DNA of 64,000 nt, from NCBI RefSeq assembly GCF_008329535.1, contig NZ_NPKR01000001.1:372001-436000 (forward strand), given 5' to 3'. This DNA comes from Mycolicibacterium sp. P1-18. GTDB taxonomy: Bacteria > Actinomycetota > Actinomycetes > Mycobacteriales > Mycobacteriaceae. The notes below the pieces were generated by a model, which did no database searches, was not told the origin of the DNA, and saw nothing but the letters and a program-made list of their open reading frames with translations. A program made the position numbers and the translations under genes. Below, piece by piece: positions 19,351 through 27,890 of this stretch (positions are counted from its first letter, which is position 1; each line of letters opens with the position of its first letter).

Positions 19351-19634
19351 GCGGCGCACTTCAGCGGGAGCGAACTCAACTCGGCTGGGAGCGAACCGCT
19401 TTCAGCTTCATGGCCGTCGGCATCCTGGTGGGCTTCCGCACCAGGGAGGCGCTGGTGCCCGGCCACTCCCTGCTCGCGGCCGTCGCGCTGCTCGCTGCGG
19501 CGGCGGCCCTGGTCCGTCGTCGCCGGCTGAGCGACCATGGTGCCGTCGTCACGCCGGCACGGCGCACCGTCGCACTCACGGGGGCCGTCACCGCGGCGCT
19601 CGGGGTGGCGTGCGCGGTCGCCGTCTGGTGGTGA
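19347..19634 (+). CDS. DUF202 membrane protein 2
   Basis: A 95-residue second DUF202-type protein (RERTQLGWERTAFSFMAVGIL) with three predicted helices, translationally coupled to the first. Tandem DUF202 pairs of this kind are common in actinobacteria and may form a hetero-oligomer, which is inference. Confidence 0.8.
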   Translation: MSGALQRERTQLGWERTAFSFMAVGILVGFRTREALVPGHSLLAAVALLAAAAALVRRRRLSDHGAVVTPARRTVALTGAVTAALGVACAVAVWW

Positions 19635-19723
19635 CCCGCCGACGGCGCGCGTCCCGGAGAAGACGGCGGCCGTCGACGACAATGGCATGCGATTCTTGTC
19701 GGTGTGAGGCTGTATACCTGATG

Positions 19724-19739
19724 TCGAACGGCCGTTCGA
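19724..19739. promoter_or_regulatory. Perfect mycobacterial SOS (LexA) box before the methyltransferase
   Basis: TCGAACGGCCGTTCGA is a perfect 16-bp palindrome and an exact match to the mycobacterial LexA consensus TCGAAC-N4-GTTCGA. It follows a -10-like TATACC (19713-19718), lies where the transcript would start, and is 18 bp before GTG 19758. LexA bound here should block the promoter until DNA damage. Confidence 0.85.
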
Positions 19740-19757
19740 TGCACGGAAGGGGTTGCG

Positions 19758-20969
19758 GTGGCACCGCGTAGTACGCGCAGGGCTCAGGTGGTGAGCCTGT
19801 TCGCTGGGGCCGGCGGTTTCGACATCGCCCTCGAACGCGCTGGCTGGGACGTCGTCACCGCGACCGACTACGCGGTCGACGCGATGGACACCCTCCGCGC
19901 CAGCAAGGCCGCCGGCATTCCGATCAAGGGCCGACGCGGCAAGCACCTCGCGAAGACCACGCTCATCGAGAAGGACGTCTCGACGCTGACCGCAGACGAG
20001 CTGCGGCCGCGCACGGCCGGCGCCGACTGGCGTCCCGACCTGCTGGCCGGTGGGCCACCGTGCCAGCCCTGGTCGTCGGCGGGTCACCAGAAGGGCCTGA
20101 AGGATTCGCGTGGCCAGCTGATCGCCCACATGATTCGTCTCGTCGACGAACTCCGGCCCCGCTACGTCCTGTTCGAGAACGTCCGTGGCCTCGTCACCGC
20201 CGTCGGTCCGAAGGGAGCCCCCGGCGAGGTGCTGCGCAGCATCCAGCGCGACCTCCGCGACCACGGCTACTCCAGCCGGGTGGCCACGCTCAACGCCGCC
20301 GACTACGGCGCCGCGCAACGCCGCGTCCGCCTCTACCTGATCGCCACCGCCGACCACGAGCTCCCGGAGTTCCCCGAACCCACCCATCACCGGTACGGCG
20401 AGAACGGCCTCAAGCCGTGGGTGTCGCTGGGAGAGCTCCTCGATTCGCTGCCGCCGGCGCACCACGATTCGGTCGTGCGGCCCAACGGGGTCGACGGCGA
20501 CGCGCTGCGGCAGCTGACCCCCGGCAGCGGCCTGCGCACCAAGGGCCGCGTGATGAACAACCGCCCCAGCGGCCAGTGGGGCTACCGGCAGGACGCCTTC
20601 CTCGCCGACCTCGGCCTGCCGTCGCGCACCATCCGCACGGCGGCGACTCCCGACTGGATCAAATTGCCCGGCGACCACGATCTGCGACGCCTCACCTGGG
20701 AGGAATGCGCTGCGCTGCAGGGGTTTCCGCGGGACTGGCGGTTCGCCGGCAAGACCAGCAACTTCTTCCGCCACATCGGCAACGCCGTCCAGGTCGACGC
20801 GGTCGAGGCAATCGGGCGCACCCTGCTCGACGCGGTGCGCAACGGCCCCGTCGCGACACCCCCGCCGATGCCACCGTGGCCGGACTATCTGACCAAGCGC
20901 GTCCGCTACACCGAGGCGGAGCACCGGGTCAACGGAAGCCTGCGCACGCGGATCCTCGCCCGCGAATAG
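19758..20969 (+). CDS. DNA (cytosine-5) methyltransferase of the RM-Vsr cassette
   Basis: A 403-residue Dcm-family enzyme. Motif I FAGAGGFD (residues 15-22) binds SAM; motif IV GGPPCQPWSS (98-107) has catalytic Cys102; motif VI FENVRG (139-144); motif VIII QRRVR (187-191); motif X HIGNAV near the end. The target-recognition region lies between VIII and IX. It should methylate C5 of cytosine in the site cut by the endonuclease encoded 44 bp downstream. GTG 19758 is preceded by AAGGGG. The perfect SOS box upstream implies damage-inducible expression, which is unusual for a modification enzyme. The cassette interrupts otherwise housekeeping genes, which suggests horizontal gain. Confidence 0.93.
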   Translation: MAPRSTRRAQVVSLFAGAGGFDIALERAGWDVVTATDYAVDAMDTLRASKAAGIPIKGRRGKHLAKTTLIEKDVSTLTADELRPRTAGADWRPDLLAGGPPCQPWSSAGHQKGLKDSRGQLIAHMIRLVDELRPRYVLFENVRGLVTAVGPKGAPGEVLRSIQRDLRDHGYSSRVATLNAADYGAAQRRVRLYLIATADHELPEFPEPTHHRYGENGLKPWVSLGELLDSLPPAHHDSVVRPNGVDGDALRQLTPGSGLRTKGRVMNNRPSGQWGYRQDAFLADLGLPSRTIRTAATPDWIKLPGDHDLRRLTWEECAALQGFPRDWRFAGKTSNFFRHIGNAVQVDAVEAIGRTLLDAVRNGPVATPPPMPPWPDYLTKRVRYTEAEHRVNGSLRTRILARE

Positions 20970-21013
20970 CGTGTCGGCCGGTCACCCGGCAGCTCAATGG
21001 CAGACTCGGCCGG

Positions 21014-21919
21014 GTGTCGCCATCGTTCGTCGCCCCGCCCCGGTGGACGGCGGCGGAACTGAAGGCCGCTCGCGACGCCTCGGAGGACGCCTTCACCCAC
21101 CTCCGCCGCGAGGAGGGGCCGAAGGCCTTCGAGCGCATGTACAACCACCTTCGCCCACGCGTCGAGCAGGTCTTCGAGGCGTCCGACGACATCCAGAACC
21201 TCACCGGCGCAGTCTTCGAAGCCGATCCACACGCGTGGCAGGCCTGCCGCTATCTGTGCGGTCCGCCGATCAGCCAGGAGGACCTCTGGACCCTCGTCGG
21301 CGGGCCGAAGTTCCGTGCCGTGCCCCCGGCCTACGCCGAGGACACCGCGGAGGCGATCCGCGTGGTCGTCGACCCGGTGCGGTTTCCCTGGCTCGCGCAG
21401 GGCAGGCCGCCGTGGCCCGACGAGCGGGAACTGGCGATCATGGCGACGACCGTGCTCTGGGCCGCCCAGCAGACCGGTACGGAGCGGCGCGGTGAGGCCT
21501 CCTCCCGCCAGGAGACGATGACGGCCACGACGCTCGACGATGCGGGCCTGACGCTCGAAGCCTCCCGCGCGCCAATCCAATTCATCGACGACATGCCGCG
21601 GGGCGGTTACAGCCGGGAGCGCCGCCTCGCCGGGGCGAAGTGCGACGTGCCGGCCAGGCTGTTCGACGGCCGACTGCTCGCGCTCGAGTGCAAGGTGTCC
21701 AACGGTCCCAAGAACGGGTGGAAGCGCGTCAACCGCGAGGTGGGCGGCAAGTCCGACGCCTGGCGGGCGCACTTCGGATCCCAGGCTCTGACCGGGGTCA
21801 TCCTCGCCGGCGTGTTCGACCTGTCCTGCCTCGTGACGGCACAGGACCGCGGGGTGATGATCCTGTGGGAGCACGACCTGAACCCGCTACGCGAGTTCGT
21901 CGAGTCAACCTCGGGCTGA
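21014..21919 (+). CDS. XamI-like type II restriction endonuclease
   Basis: A 301-residue protein that I recognise as the XamI endonuclease family (XamI cuts GTCGAC). The PD-(D/E)xK centre is visible as D211 and E225-x-K227 in CDVPARLFDG..ALECKVSN. The N-terminal ~200 residues are helical and probably recognise DNA. It follows the methyltransferase on the same strand (44-bp gap, no separate strong promoter seen), so both may share the SOS-box promoter. GTG 21014 is the best start; no strong RBS. GTCGAC is very common in this window, so host DNA would need full protection if that is the site. Specificity is inferred from family only. Confidence 0.8.
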   Translation: MSPSFVAPPRWTAAELKAARDASEDAFTHLRREEGPKAFERMYNHLRPRVEQVFEASDDIQNLTGAVFEADPHAWQACRYLCGPPISQEDLWTLVGGPKFRAVPPAYAEDTAEAIRVVVDPVRFPWLAQGRPPWPDERELAIMATTVLWAAQQTGTERRGEASSRQETMTATTLDDAGLTLEASRAPIQFIDDMPRGGYSRERRLAGAKCDVPARLFDGRLLALECKVSNGPKNGWKRVNREVGGKSDAWRAHFGSQALTGVILAGVFDLSCLVTAQDRGVMILWEHDLNPLREFVESTSG

Positions 21920-22348
21920 GCGGCTTTCGACGATCCGCCGCACCGTCGCAGCGGCGTCTTCGGCCGATTCGTGTTCCCACACGCGGACGGGCAGCCAGCC
22001 GGCGTCGCGCAGTGCCTCGTCGGTCGCCCGGTCGCGCGCGCTGTTTCCCTCGATCTTTGCCAGCCAGAAGTCGTTGTTGCGCTTGGGTTTCGTCGAATGC
22101 AGCGGGCAGCCATGCCAGAAGCACCCGTCGACGAAGACCGCCACCTTGGCTCGGCGGAACACGATGTCGGCTTCGCGCCGCAACGCGGGCAGTGGCCGCT
22201 GGTGGATTCGGTACCTCAGTCCGGCCGCGTGCAGGCGCGACCGCAACGCTACCTCGATCGCCGTGTCGCGCCGTCGCTGCCGCTGCATGCGGGTCGACGT
22301 GGCCGGGTCGGTCTGCAGATCGAAGCCCAGAGGTCTGTCTCGGGACAC
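21905..22348 (-). CDS. vsr: Vsr-type T:G mismatch endonuclease
   Basis: A 147-residue very-short-patch-repair nuclease. Family landmarks: RDTAIEVALRSRLHAAGLRYRIH, the metal Asp61 in EADIVF, zinc/active-site core FVDGCFWHGCPLH, and FWLAKIEGNSARDRATDEAL. It nicks at T:G mismatches formed when 5-methylcytosine deaminates, so it repairs the mutations caused by the adjacent methyltransferase. It is convergent with the endonuclease and overlaps its last 15 bp. Its own TAACGT box lies six bases before GTG 22348, so its expression is probably independent of the SOS box. The usual His in E. coli Vsr FTHGCFWH is Asp here, a variant that I believe is common in the family. Confidence 0.92.
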   Translation of the reverse strand: MSRDRPLGFDLQTDPATSTRMQRQRRRDTAIEVALRSRLHAAGLRYRIHQRPLPALRREADIVFRRAKVAVFVDGCFWHGCPLHSTKPKRNNDFWLAKIEGNSARDRATDEALRDAGWLPVRVWEHESAEDAAATVRRIVESRSARG

Positions 22349-22354
22349 CGCTCC

Positions 22355-22360
22355 ACGTTA
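22355..22360 (-). promoter_or_regulatory. Leaderless -10 box (TAACGT) for vsr
   Basis: On the minus strand TAACGT is followed by six bases and the GTG start of vsr. Confidence 0.4.
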
Positions 22361-22409
22361 GCGCCGAAATCGGTTGCGCCGAGAACCCCGCGTGCGCTGC
22401 GATGACACC

Positions 22410-23063
22410 ATGACCGCGACCTGGCCGCTGTTCGACCTTCAGGCGTCGACGCCCCGCCTGACGCTGGGCTACGTCACCGACGAGCTTGCCCTGGAGCTGG
22501 CAGACCTGGCCGCCCAGGGAATCCACGATCCCGGGAGCATGCCGTTCTCCGAGCCGTGGACCGACGTTGCCCCGCCGGAGCAGCAGCGCAACACCGTGCG
22601 CTACTTCTGGCGCTGCCGCGCCGAGACCACGGCCGAGCGTTGGAATCTCGTCCTCGCGGCACGGCAGCGCGACGGCACTGTCGTGGGCGTGTGCACGCTC
22701 AGCGCCGAGCACTTCCCCAGCACCCGCACCGCGACGACGGGGTCATGGCTCGGCCGGCGGTTCCAGGGTCGGGGGCTCGGCCGCGAGATGCGCCAGGCTG
22801 CGCTGCACCTCATCTTCTACGGGTTGGGAGGCGAGGTCGCCGCCACCCGCGCGTGGCACGACAACGCCGCCTCGCTGCGCGTGACGGGATCGCTGCCCTA
22901 CACCGAGCGGAGCCCGGTCCAAGAGATGCGGCGGGGACGCCCCGACACGATGCTGGCGTTCGAGATGACCCGACCACAGTGGCAGACCATCCGCCGCGAC
23001 GACGTCCACCTCGCGGGGGTCGTGCCGGTTCGCGAGTTCCTCGGCGTCGCGGCGGTGGGCTGA
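22410..23063 (+). CDS. GNAT-family N-acetyltransferase
   Basis: A 217-residue RimJ/RimL-like acetyltransferase. The acetyl-CoA pyrophosphate loop is visible as GRRFQGRGLGREM, preceded by beta-strand VVGVCTLSAEHF and a TGSWLG segment; AWHDNAASLRVTGSLPY corresponds to the late N-A-S-L region of this group. ATG 22410 is chosen; upstream in-frame TTG 22374 would lengthen it. Substrate (protein N-terminus, amine or antibiotic) cannot be told. It is divergent from vsr and marks the right edge of the RM cassette. Confidence 0.83.
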   Translation: MTATWPLFDLQASTPRLTLGYVTDELALELADLAAQGIHDPGSMPFSEPWTDVAPPEQQRNTVRYFWRCRAETTAERWNLVLAARQRDGTVVGVCTLSAEHFPSTRTATTGSWLGRRFQGRGLGREMRQAALHLIFYGLGGEVAATRAWHDNAASLRVTGSLPYTERSPVQEMRRGRPDTMLAFEMTRPQWQTIRRDDVHLAGVVPVREFLGVAAVG

Positions 23064-23117
23064 CGTCTCGGCGCGTAACCACCCGTCAGCAAATTCAGCG
23101 GATACGATCGTCAGACT

Positions 23118-23642
23118 ATGAAGCACGCCGCCGAGCCCGATGAGGAGCCGTTGGCCCCGCCGCCGGCCCCACCCCCCGCGCGATCGCCCTGGCGATGGGC
23201 CACGGCCGGCTTGGCGGTGGTCGCGGTGGCGGCGTCGGGGGTGGCCGTCTGGGCTCTGATGCGCCCGACGGCCGACGATTCGGCTGCGCCGACCGCTCAG
23301 CAGGTCACCGAGGCCAAGGGTAAGGCCTGCGAGGCGTACGCGAAGGTGCGCACCGCCGTCGCACTGCAAACGCAAGCTCAGCCGGGCGACGATCCCGTTG
23401 CCGCGCAAGCAGTTGCGGCCAACGCACGGCTGGCGATGGCCGTCGGCAGCCAGCATCTGGTCGACAATCTCAGTCCCGCCGTCCCCGCCGACTTGGCAGG
23501 ACTGCTCCGGACTCTGGCGACCGACCTGCAGGACCTCACCATCGACGCCCTCGCCGGGACCGCCGACGGCGGAGCCGGCCAGGAGGGGCGGATGAAGGCC
23601 CTCGAGACCAACAGCGCCAAGATCGTCGAGCTCTGCAAGTGA
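23118..23642 (+). CDS. Small membrane-anchored exported protein
   Basis: A 174-residue protein: ~30 Pro/Glu-rich cytoplasmic residues, one membrane helix (WRWATAGLAVVAVAASGVAVW, residues ~30-50) and a helical Ala-rich outer domain with two Cys residues (one after the linker, one three residues from the end). Many mycobacteria have proteins of this plan; function unknown. A TACGAT box ends nine bases before ATG 23118, suggesting a leaderless or nearly leaderless transcript. A strong hairpin follows at 23665-23702. Confidence 0.75.
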   Translation: MKHAAEPDEEPLAPPPAPPPARSPWRWATAGLAVVAVAASGVAVWALMRPTADDSAAPTAQQVTEAKGKACEAYAKVRTAVALQTQAQPGDDPVAAQAVAANARLAMAVGSQHLVDNLSPAVPADLAGLLRTLATDLQDLTIDALAGTADGGAGQEGRMKALETNSAKIVELCK

Positions 23643-23664
23643 GCTGACACCACCAGTCCTACGA

Positions 23665-23702
23665 ACGAAGGCCGCCCCGGTGGAAACCGGGACGGCCTTC
23701 GT
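23665..23702. terminator. Bidirectional hairpin terminator between convergent genes
   Basis: Arms of 17 bp (ACGAAGGCCG.. and ..CGGCCTTCGT) with one internal mismatch and a 4-base GGAA loop. It lies between the ends of two convergent genes (23642 and 23715), so it can serve both. No long T-run follows, as is usual in mycobacteria. Confidence 0.75.
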
Positions 23703-23714
23703 CGTTGGCTACGT

Positions 23715-25148
23715 CTACCCGTCGGACTTGTCCGACCCGCCGCTCGAGCCGGTGCTCGCACCGCCGGACGTCGTGGAGCCGCCGGCACTCTCCGAACCCG
23801 CACCGCTGGTGACGGCCGGACGGGCACCGGTACCGGTGAAGTTCTCGATCCCGCTCTTGATGGAGTCGGCGATCGACCGGAACGGCTTGAACGGATCGGC
23901 CGCGCCGCCGCCCCCGCCGGAAGTGGTTCCCGCGCTGGGCGTTCCGGTCAGCGGCACTCCGTTGACGCCGGGAATCTCGACCTTCGGCTTGGTGTCGCTC
24001 ACCTCGGTGGCCGGAGTCGTCTCGACCTTGGGGGCCTCGGTGGCGTCGGTCTTCACGTCGGTCGCCACGTCGGTCGCAGGCTCGGTCTTGACGTCGGTCG
24101 TCACCGGCTCGGTGGTGGCGTCGGTCTCGGTGTCGGCGGGCGGCGGACCGCTGATCGTTTGGGTCGAGGCCACCGACCGCGCCGTTTGGGTGGGCGGGGT
24201 GGCCTTGAGCGCGAGCGGAAGCGGATTGGTGACCGGCGGGTCGATGGTGCCCGGGGGCGGCGGGGTGATGGCCGCGAATTCGGTCTCCGCGGCCGTCATG
24301 TCCGGTGACAACGAGATCGTGAGGCCTGGCGGGAAGATGCTGGTCCTGATCGTCGGCAGGAAGTTGAAGTCGAACACCATGGAGCCGATCGTGGTGGTGG
24401 TGTGCAGACCGCCGACGAAGAAGGTGTTGATCGGGCCGTTGCCGAAGTCCGCGGAGAACACGAATCCCGTGGTGCCCGTGTTCGTGATGAGCCCGGGGAT
24501 GCCTGCGGACCACCGGCCGATGTCGACGGCGCTGTAGTCGTCGGGCTGTCCGCTGGACAGGAGTGTGCCGCTGGGCGCCTGGGTGAGCCCGATCGCCTTG
24601 AGGACGTTGAGGTTGAAGAAGGCCGGTCCCAAGTTGTTGTTGGTCTGCAGGAAGCCGGCGTGCGTGCCGACGAACGGGTCGTAGGCGGCGGCGTTCTCCA
24701 CGAAGCCGATGGCTCCGGTGGTGTTGGCCAGTCCCGCCAACCCGAGCTGCCACTGATCCAGATCCGTGATGTTCGCGGTGGCTGGCTGAGCACCGTTGGG
24801 CGCCTGCTGCACGGTCGCGGACTTGATCGAGTTGTAGCCGAACGTCAGGGGGCCGAGCTGATTGGCCGTCTGCAGCACGGCGGCAGCGCCGAACTTGAAG
24901 CCGTTGGTGTACTGGCTGACCGCCGCCACCGTGGCCGCGCCCGTGCTGCTGATGGCGTTGCCAGGTGCCAGTGCCCAGGGGAAGGTCTGGTTGAAGTTGA
25001 ACTCCAGCGGCTGGGCCGCGGTGCGAATGGCCGGCACGGTCGGCTGTTCCGGGGTAGCAGCGAATGAGCCATATTGACTGATTAGCAACGCCGCCGCACC
25101 GACCGCCGTGACCCCCGCGCCGACGGAAAGACTCCTGGTCCTCAACAT
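23715..25148 (-). CDS. Secreted protein with three internal repeats and Thr/Asp-rich tail
   Basis: A 477-residue exported protein of unknown function. Residues 1-31 form a signal peptide (hydrophobic core ending SFAA). Residues ~58-265 contain three diverged copies of a ~52-residue unit at 58-109, 133-184 and 213-265, with Trp at the start, N-TG and GF in the middle, L(Q/H)T then LGPxxFxxN near the end. Residues ~290-477 are low complexity: Pro/Thr, TDVKT repeats, then Ser/Gly. AAGGGGAG lies three bases before the ATG. No known enzymatic motif. The unit could be a beta-solenoid or beta-propeller-like repeat, which is inference; the tail may cross or coat the cell wall. Confidence 0.78.
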   Translation of the reverse strand: MLRTRSLSVGAGVTAVGAAALLISQYGSFAATPEQPTVPAIRTAAQPLEFNFNQTFPWALAPGNAISSTGAATVAAVSQYTNGFKFGAAAVLQTANQLGPLTFGYNSIKSATVQQAPNGAQPATANITDLDQWQLGLAGLANTTGAIGFVENAAAYDPFVGTHAGFLQTNNNLGPAFFNLNVLKAIGLTQAPSGTLLSSGQPDDYSAVDIGRWSAGIPGLITNTGTTGFVFSADFGNGPINTFFVGGLHTTTTIGSMVFDFNFLPTIRTSIFPPGLTISLSPDMTAAETEFAAITPPPPGTIDPPVTNPLPLALKATPPTQTARSVASTQTISGPPPADTETDATTEPVTTDVKTEPATDVATDVKTDATEAPKVETTPATEVSDTKPKVEIPGVNGVPLTGTPSAGTTSGGGGGAADPFKPFRSIADSIKSGIENFTGTGARPAVTSGAGSESAGGSTTSGGASTGSSGGSDKSDG

Positions 25149-25891
25149 GTTCTCCCCTTTGCCAACAGCTAAGCGCCGCCCTCGTGTGCGCTTAATTTAC
25201 CCCCGCTCATCCGAATTGCAACCCGTTCAGCTAACTCGCATGTGCGCTTATTCGACTTTGCTGTCAAAAAGGCCTGAGCGTGCCGCCACAAGGGGAGGAT
25301 GGGATCGGAACAATCGCTCGCCGAACCGGCCGCCATTCGCGAGACACCAGGTAGGCAAATGGCCGTCCGCGAGACCGTTCCACGCCAGCGGTCGACGATG
25401 TCGCAGTTCAGGGGCGTGCTTGGTCGTCGAAGTGCCACGACTACCGGCCGCGGCCGAGCGGCCAGCAGCAAACGATCATGATCGAGAATTTGCTGATCAA
25501 CCTTGACTCCATCCGTCGAATCATGATCACCGTTAGCGAACACCTCGCCGATTGGCAGGCCATTCGTCGTGGTACTGCGACAAGCAGCCAATTCCATTAG
25601 CGTCATGGTTGGCCATTAGTTAGCAGAAGAATGCCGCCGGTCGTCCGTTCGGGAGTCGCTCATTTAGCTCGGCTGTGCAGACCCGTCGCAATGCGCCGGA
25701 GGTCCCTTTGCTGAGTGCGCCCGGGCAACAGCTACACACGACCGCCGCCCGAACGTCTAGGCTGGAGCCACCTACACGGGTAGGGGCCGAGCGACTCGCG
25801 AGGCCCTTGCACACGCGTCTTGGGCCCGGACCCTGCCGATTCGCGACCCTCGCCAGGGGGCCGTCCGAACCGATCAGAAACCGATGAACCG
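25149..25891. other. 743-bp intergenic region of lower GC
   Basis: I see no supportable gene. The middle (about 25470-25640) is clearly more AT-rich than the flanks. It holds a perfect 12-bp palindrome CGATCATGATCG at 25473-25484 and a second ATCATGATC about 45 bp further on. TAGGCT at 25758-25763 is a weak -10 candidate for the desaturase and would imply a ~120-base leader. Confidence 0.45.
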
Positions 25892-27028
25892 ATGGCCATT
25901 GCCGACGTCGCCGAATACGCCCACCTGACCGAATCCGACCTCGACGCGCTCGCCGCGGCACTGGACGACATCCGCCGCGACGTCGAAGCCAGCCGCGGCG
26001 CCCGGGATCGGAACTACATCCGTCGCACGATCAACTTCCAGCGCGCGCTCGAAGTGGCGTCCCGGTTGACCATCGGCGCCACCCGGGGCAGGCGCGGCTG
26101 GTGGGTCGGCACCCTGGGACTCGCCGCCGCCAAGAGCATCGAGAACATGGAGATCGCCCACAACGTCGGTCACGGCCAGTGGGATTGGATGAACGACCCC
26201 GAGATCCACTCCACCACCTGGGAGTGGGACATGGCCGGCCTGTCGTCGCAGTGGCGGTACTCCCACAACTACCGCCACCACGTGAACACCAACGTCGTCG
26301 GCGTCGACGACGACCTGGGCTATGGCGTCCTGCGGGTCACCAGGGACCAGGAGTGGAATCCGAGCTACCTCTTCGCGCCGCTGCGAAGTGTGTTGCTGGC
26401 ACTGGGCTTCGAGTGGGGCATCGCCCTGCACGACCTGTACTCCGAACACGAACGCGCCGACAACGACGTGCCCAAGTCGGTGCACAACCGCGCGCTGCTG
26501 CGCAAGGTCGGGCGCCAGATGGGCAAGGACTACGCCCTGTTCCCGGCGCTGAGCCTCACGCGGTGGCGGCGGACCCTGGGCGCGAACGTCACGGCCAACG
26601 TGCTGCGCAACATCTGGGCGTACGTGGTGATCTGCTGCGGCCACTTCGCCGACGGCGCGGAGAAGTTCGAACCCGAGACGCTCGAGGACGAGACCAAGGC
26701 CGAGTGGTACCTACGACAGATGTTGGGCAGCGCCAACTTCGACGCCGGACCCGTGATGGCGTTCATGAGCGGCAACCTCTGCTACCAGATCGAGCACCAT
26801 CTGTTTCCCGATCTGCCGAGCAATCGCTACGCCGAGATCGCCACGCGGGTGCGCGCACTGTGCGCCACCTACGACCTGCCCTACACGACGGGTCACCTCG
26901 TCAAGCAGTACCTGATGACGGTGCGCACGGTCTGCACGCTGGCACTGCCGGATCGCTTCACCGAGAACGGGTTTCGCCCGCCGCGGCTACGTGTCGAGCA
27001 ATTGCAAGAGGTACGCGCCGTATCCTGA
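25892..27028 (+). CDS. Membrane fatty-acid desaturase (DesA3-like)
   Basis: A 378-residue membrane di-iron desaturase. The three His boxes are present: H90-NVG-H94, H125-NYRHH to H130, and QIEHHLFP near residue ~298 followed by PSNRY. It is shorter than DesA3 as I remember it (about 427). It would introduce a double bond into an acyl-CoA or lipid-bound chain, using electrons from a separate reductase that is not encoded nearby. ATG 25892 is chosen because upstream sequence is not conserved-looking. Its last 42 bp overlap the end of rmlA on the other strand. Confidence 0.87.
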   Translation: MAIADVAEYAHLTESDLDALAAALDDIRRDVEASRGARDRNYIRRTINFQRALEVASRLTIGATRGRRGWWVGTLGLAAAKSIENMEIAHNVGHGQWDWMNDPEIHSTTWEWDMAGLSSQWRYSHNYRHHVNTNVVGVDDDLGYGVLRVTRDQEWNPSYLFAPLRSVLLALGFEWGIALHDLYSEHERADNDVPKSVHNRALLRKVGRQMGKDYALFPALSLTRWRRTLGANVTANVLRNIWAYVVICCGHFADGAEKFEPETLEDETKAEWYLRQMLGSANFDAGPVMAFMSGNLCYQIEHHLFPDLPSNRYAEIATRVRALCATYDLPYTTGHLVKQYLMTVRTVCTLALPDRFTENGFRPPRLRVEQLQEVRAVS

Positions 27029-27850
27029 CTTCATCAACGAGTGAGCCCGCTCGACGAGTTGGTCGTCGTCGATGAAGCCGAGCCGCCAGGCCACTTCCTC
27101 GGGCACGCCGATCTTCAAGCCCTGCCGGCGCTCGATGGTGCGCACGTAGTCGCTGGCGTCGAGCAGCGAGTCGAAGGTTCCGGTGTCCAGCCACGCCGTG
27201 CCGCGCGCCAACACCTCGACGCCCAGCTTGCCCTGCTCGAGATAGGTCTTGTTGACGTCGGTGATCTCGTACTCGCCACGGTCGGACGGACGTAGCGACT
27301 TGGCGATCTCGACCACGTCGTTGTCGTAGAAGTACAGACCCGGCACCGCATAGTGCGACTTCGGGGTGGCCGGCTTCTCCTCCAACGACAACGCCCTGCC
27401 CTCGTCGCTGAACTCGATGACGCCGTACGCCGACGGGTTGGCCACCCAGTACGCGAAGATCGCGCCGCCGTCGACGTCGGCGAACCGGGCCAGGCTGGTG
27501 CCCAGGCTCGGGCCGTAGAAGATGTTGTCGCCCAAGATCAACGCCACCGAGTCGTGGCCGACGTGGTCGGCGCCGACGACGAAGGCCTGCGCGACCCCGT
27601 CGGGACGCTCCTGCACCGCATAGGTGATGTTGGTGCCGAACGTCGAGCCGTCTCCGAGCAGCCGGGTGAAGGCGTCGACGTCACCGGCGGTGGTGATGAC
27701 CTGGATGTCGCGGATGCCCGCCATGATCAGCGTCGACAGCGAGTAGTAGATCAGTGGCTTGTCGTAGACGGGCAGCAGCTGCTTGCACACGCCCATGGTG
27801 ATCGGATAGAGCCGCGTTCCCGTGCCTCCGGCCAGGATGATTCCCCGCAT
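26987..27850 (-). CDS. rmlA: Glucose-1-phosphate thymidylyltransferase (Rv0334-like)
   Basis: A 287-residue enzyme making dTDP-glucose from glucose-1-phosphate and dTTP, the first step to dTDP-rhamnose for the arabinogalactan linker. The nucleotidyl-transfer loop GGTGTRLYP is at residues 8-16, followed by [24 protein letters not shown] and [11 protein letters not shown]. Full family length. ATG 27850 is six bases after TAGGGT, giving a leaderless transcript. rmlBC are not in the window. Its 3' end overlaps the desaturase gene by 42 bp. Confidence 0.96.
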   Translation of the reverse strand: MRGIILAGGTGTRLYPITMGVCKQLLPVYDKPLIYYSLSTLIMAGIRDIQVITTAGDVDAFTRLLGDGSTFGTNITYAVQERPDGVAQAFVVGADHVGHDSVALILGDNIFYGPSLGTSLARFADVDGGAIFAYWVANPSAYGVIEFSDEGRALSLEEKPATPKSHYAVPGLYFYDNDVVEIAKSLRPSDRGEYEITDVNKTYLEQGKLGVEVLARGTAWLDTGTFDSLLDASDYVRTIERRQGLKIGVPEEVAWRLGFIDDDQLVERAHSLMKSGYGAYLLQLLDT

Positions 27851-27856
27851 GCAAGC

Positions 27857-27862
27857 ACCCTA
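27857..27862 (-). promoter_or_regulatory. Leaderless -10 box (TAGGGT) for rmlA
   Basis: On the minus strand TAGGGT lies six bases before the rmlA ATG; no RBS is present. Confidence 0.5.
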
Positions 27863-27890
27863 GGACAGAAGCGGCACGCGGTCCCAAGCG

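Noticed and set aside
25169..25606. 145-codon minus-strand open frame in the intergenic gap
   Set aside because: No RBS, no motif, composition unlike neighbouring genes; likely chance.
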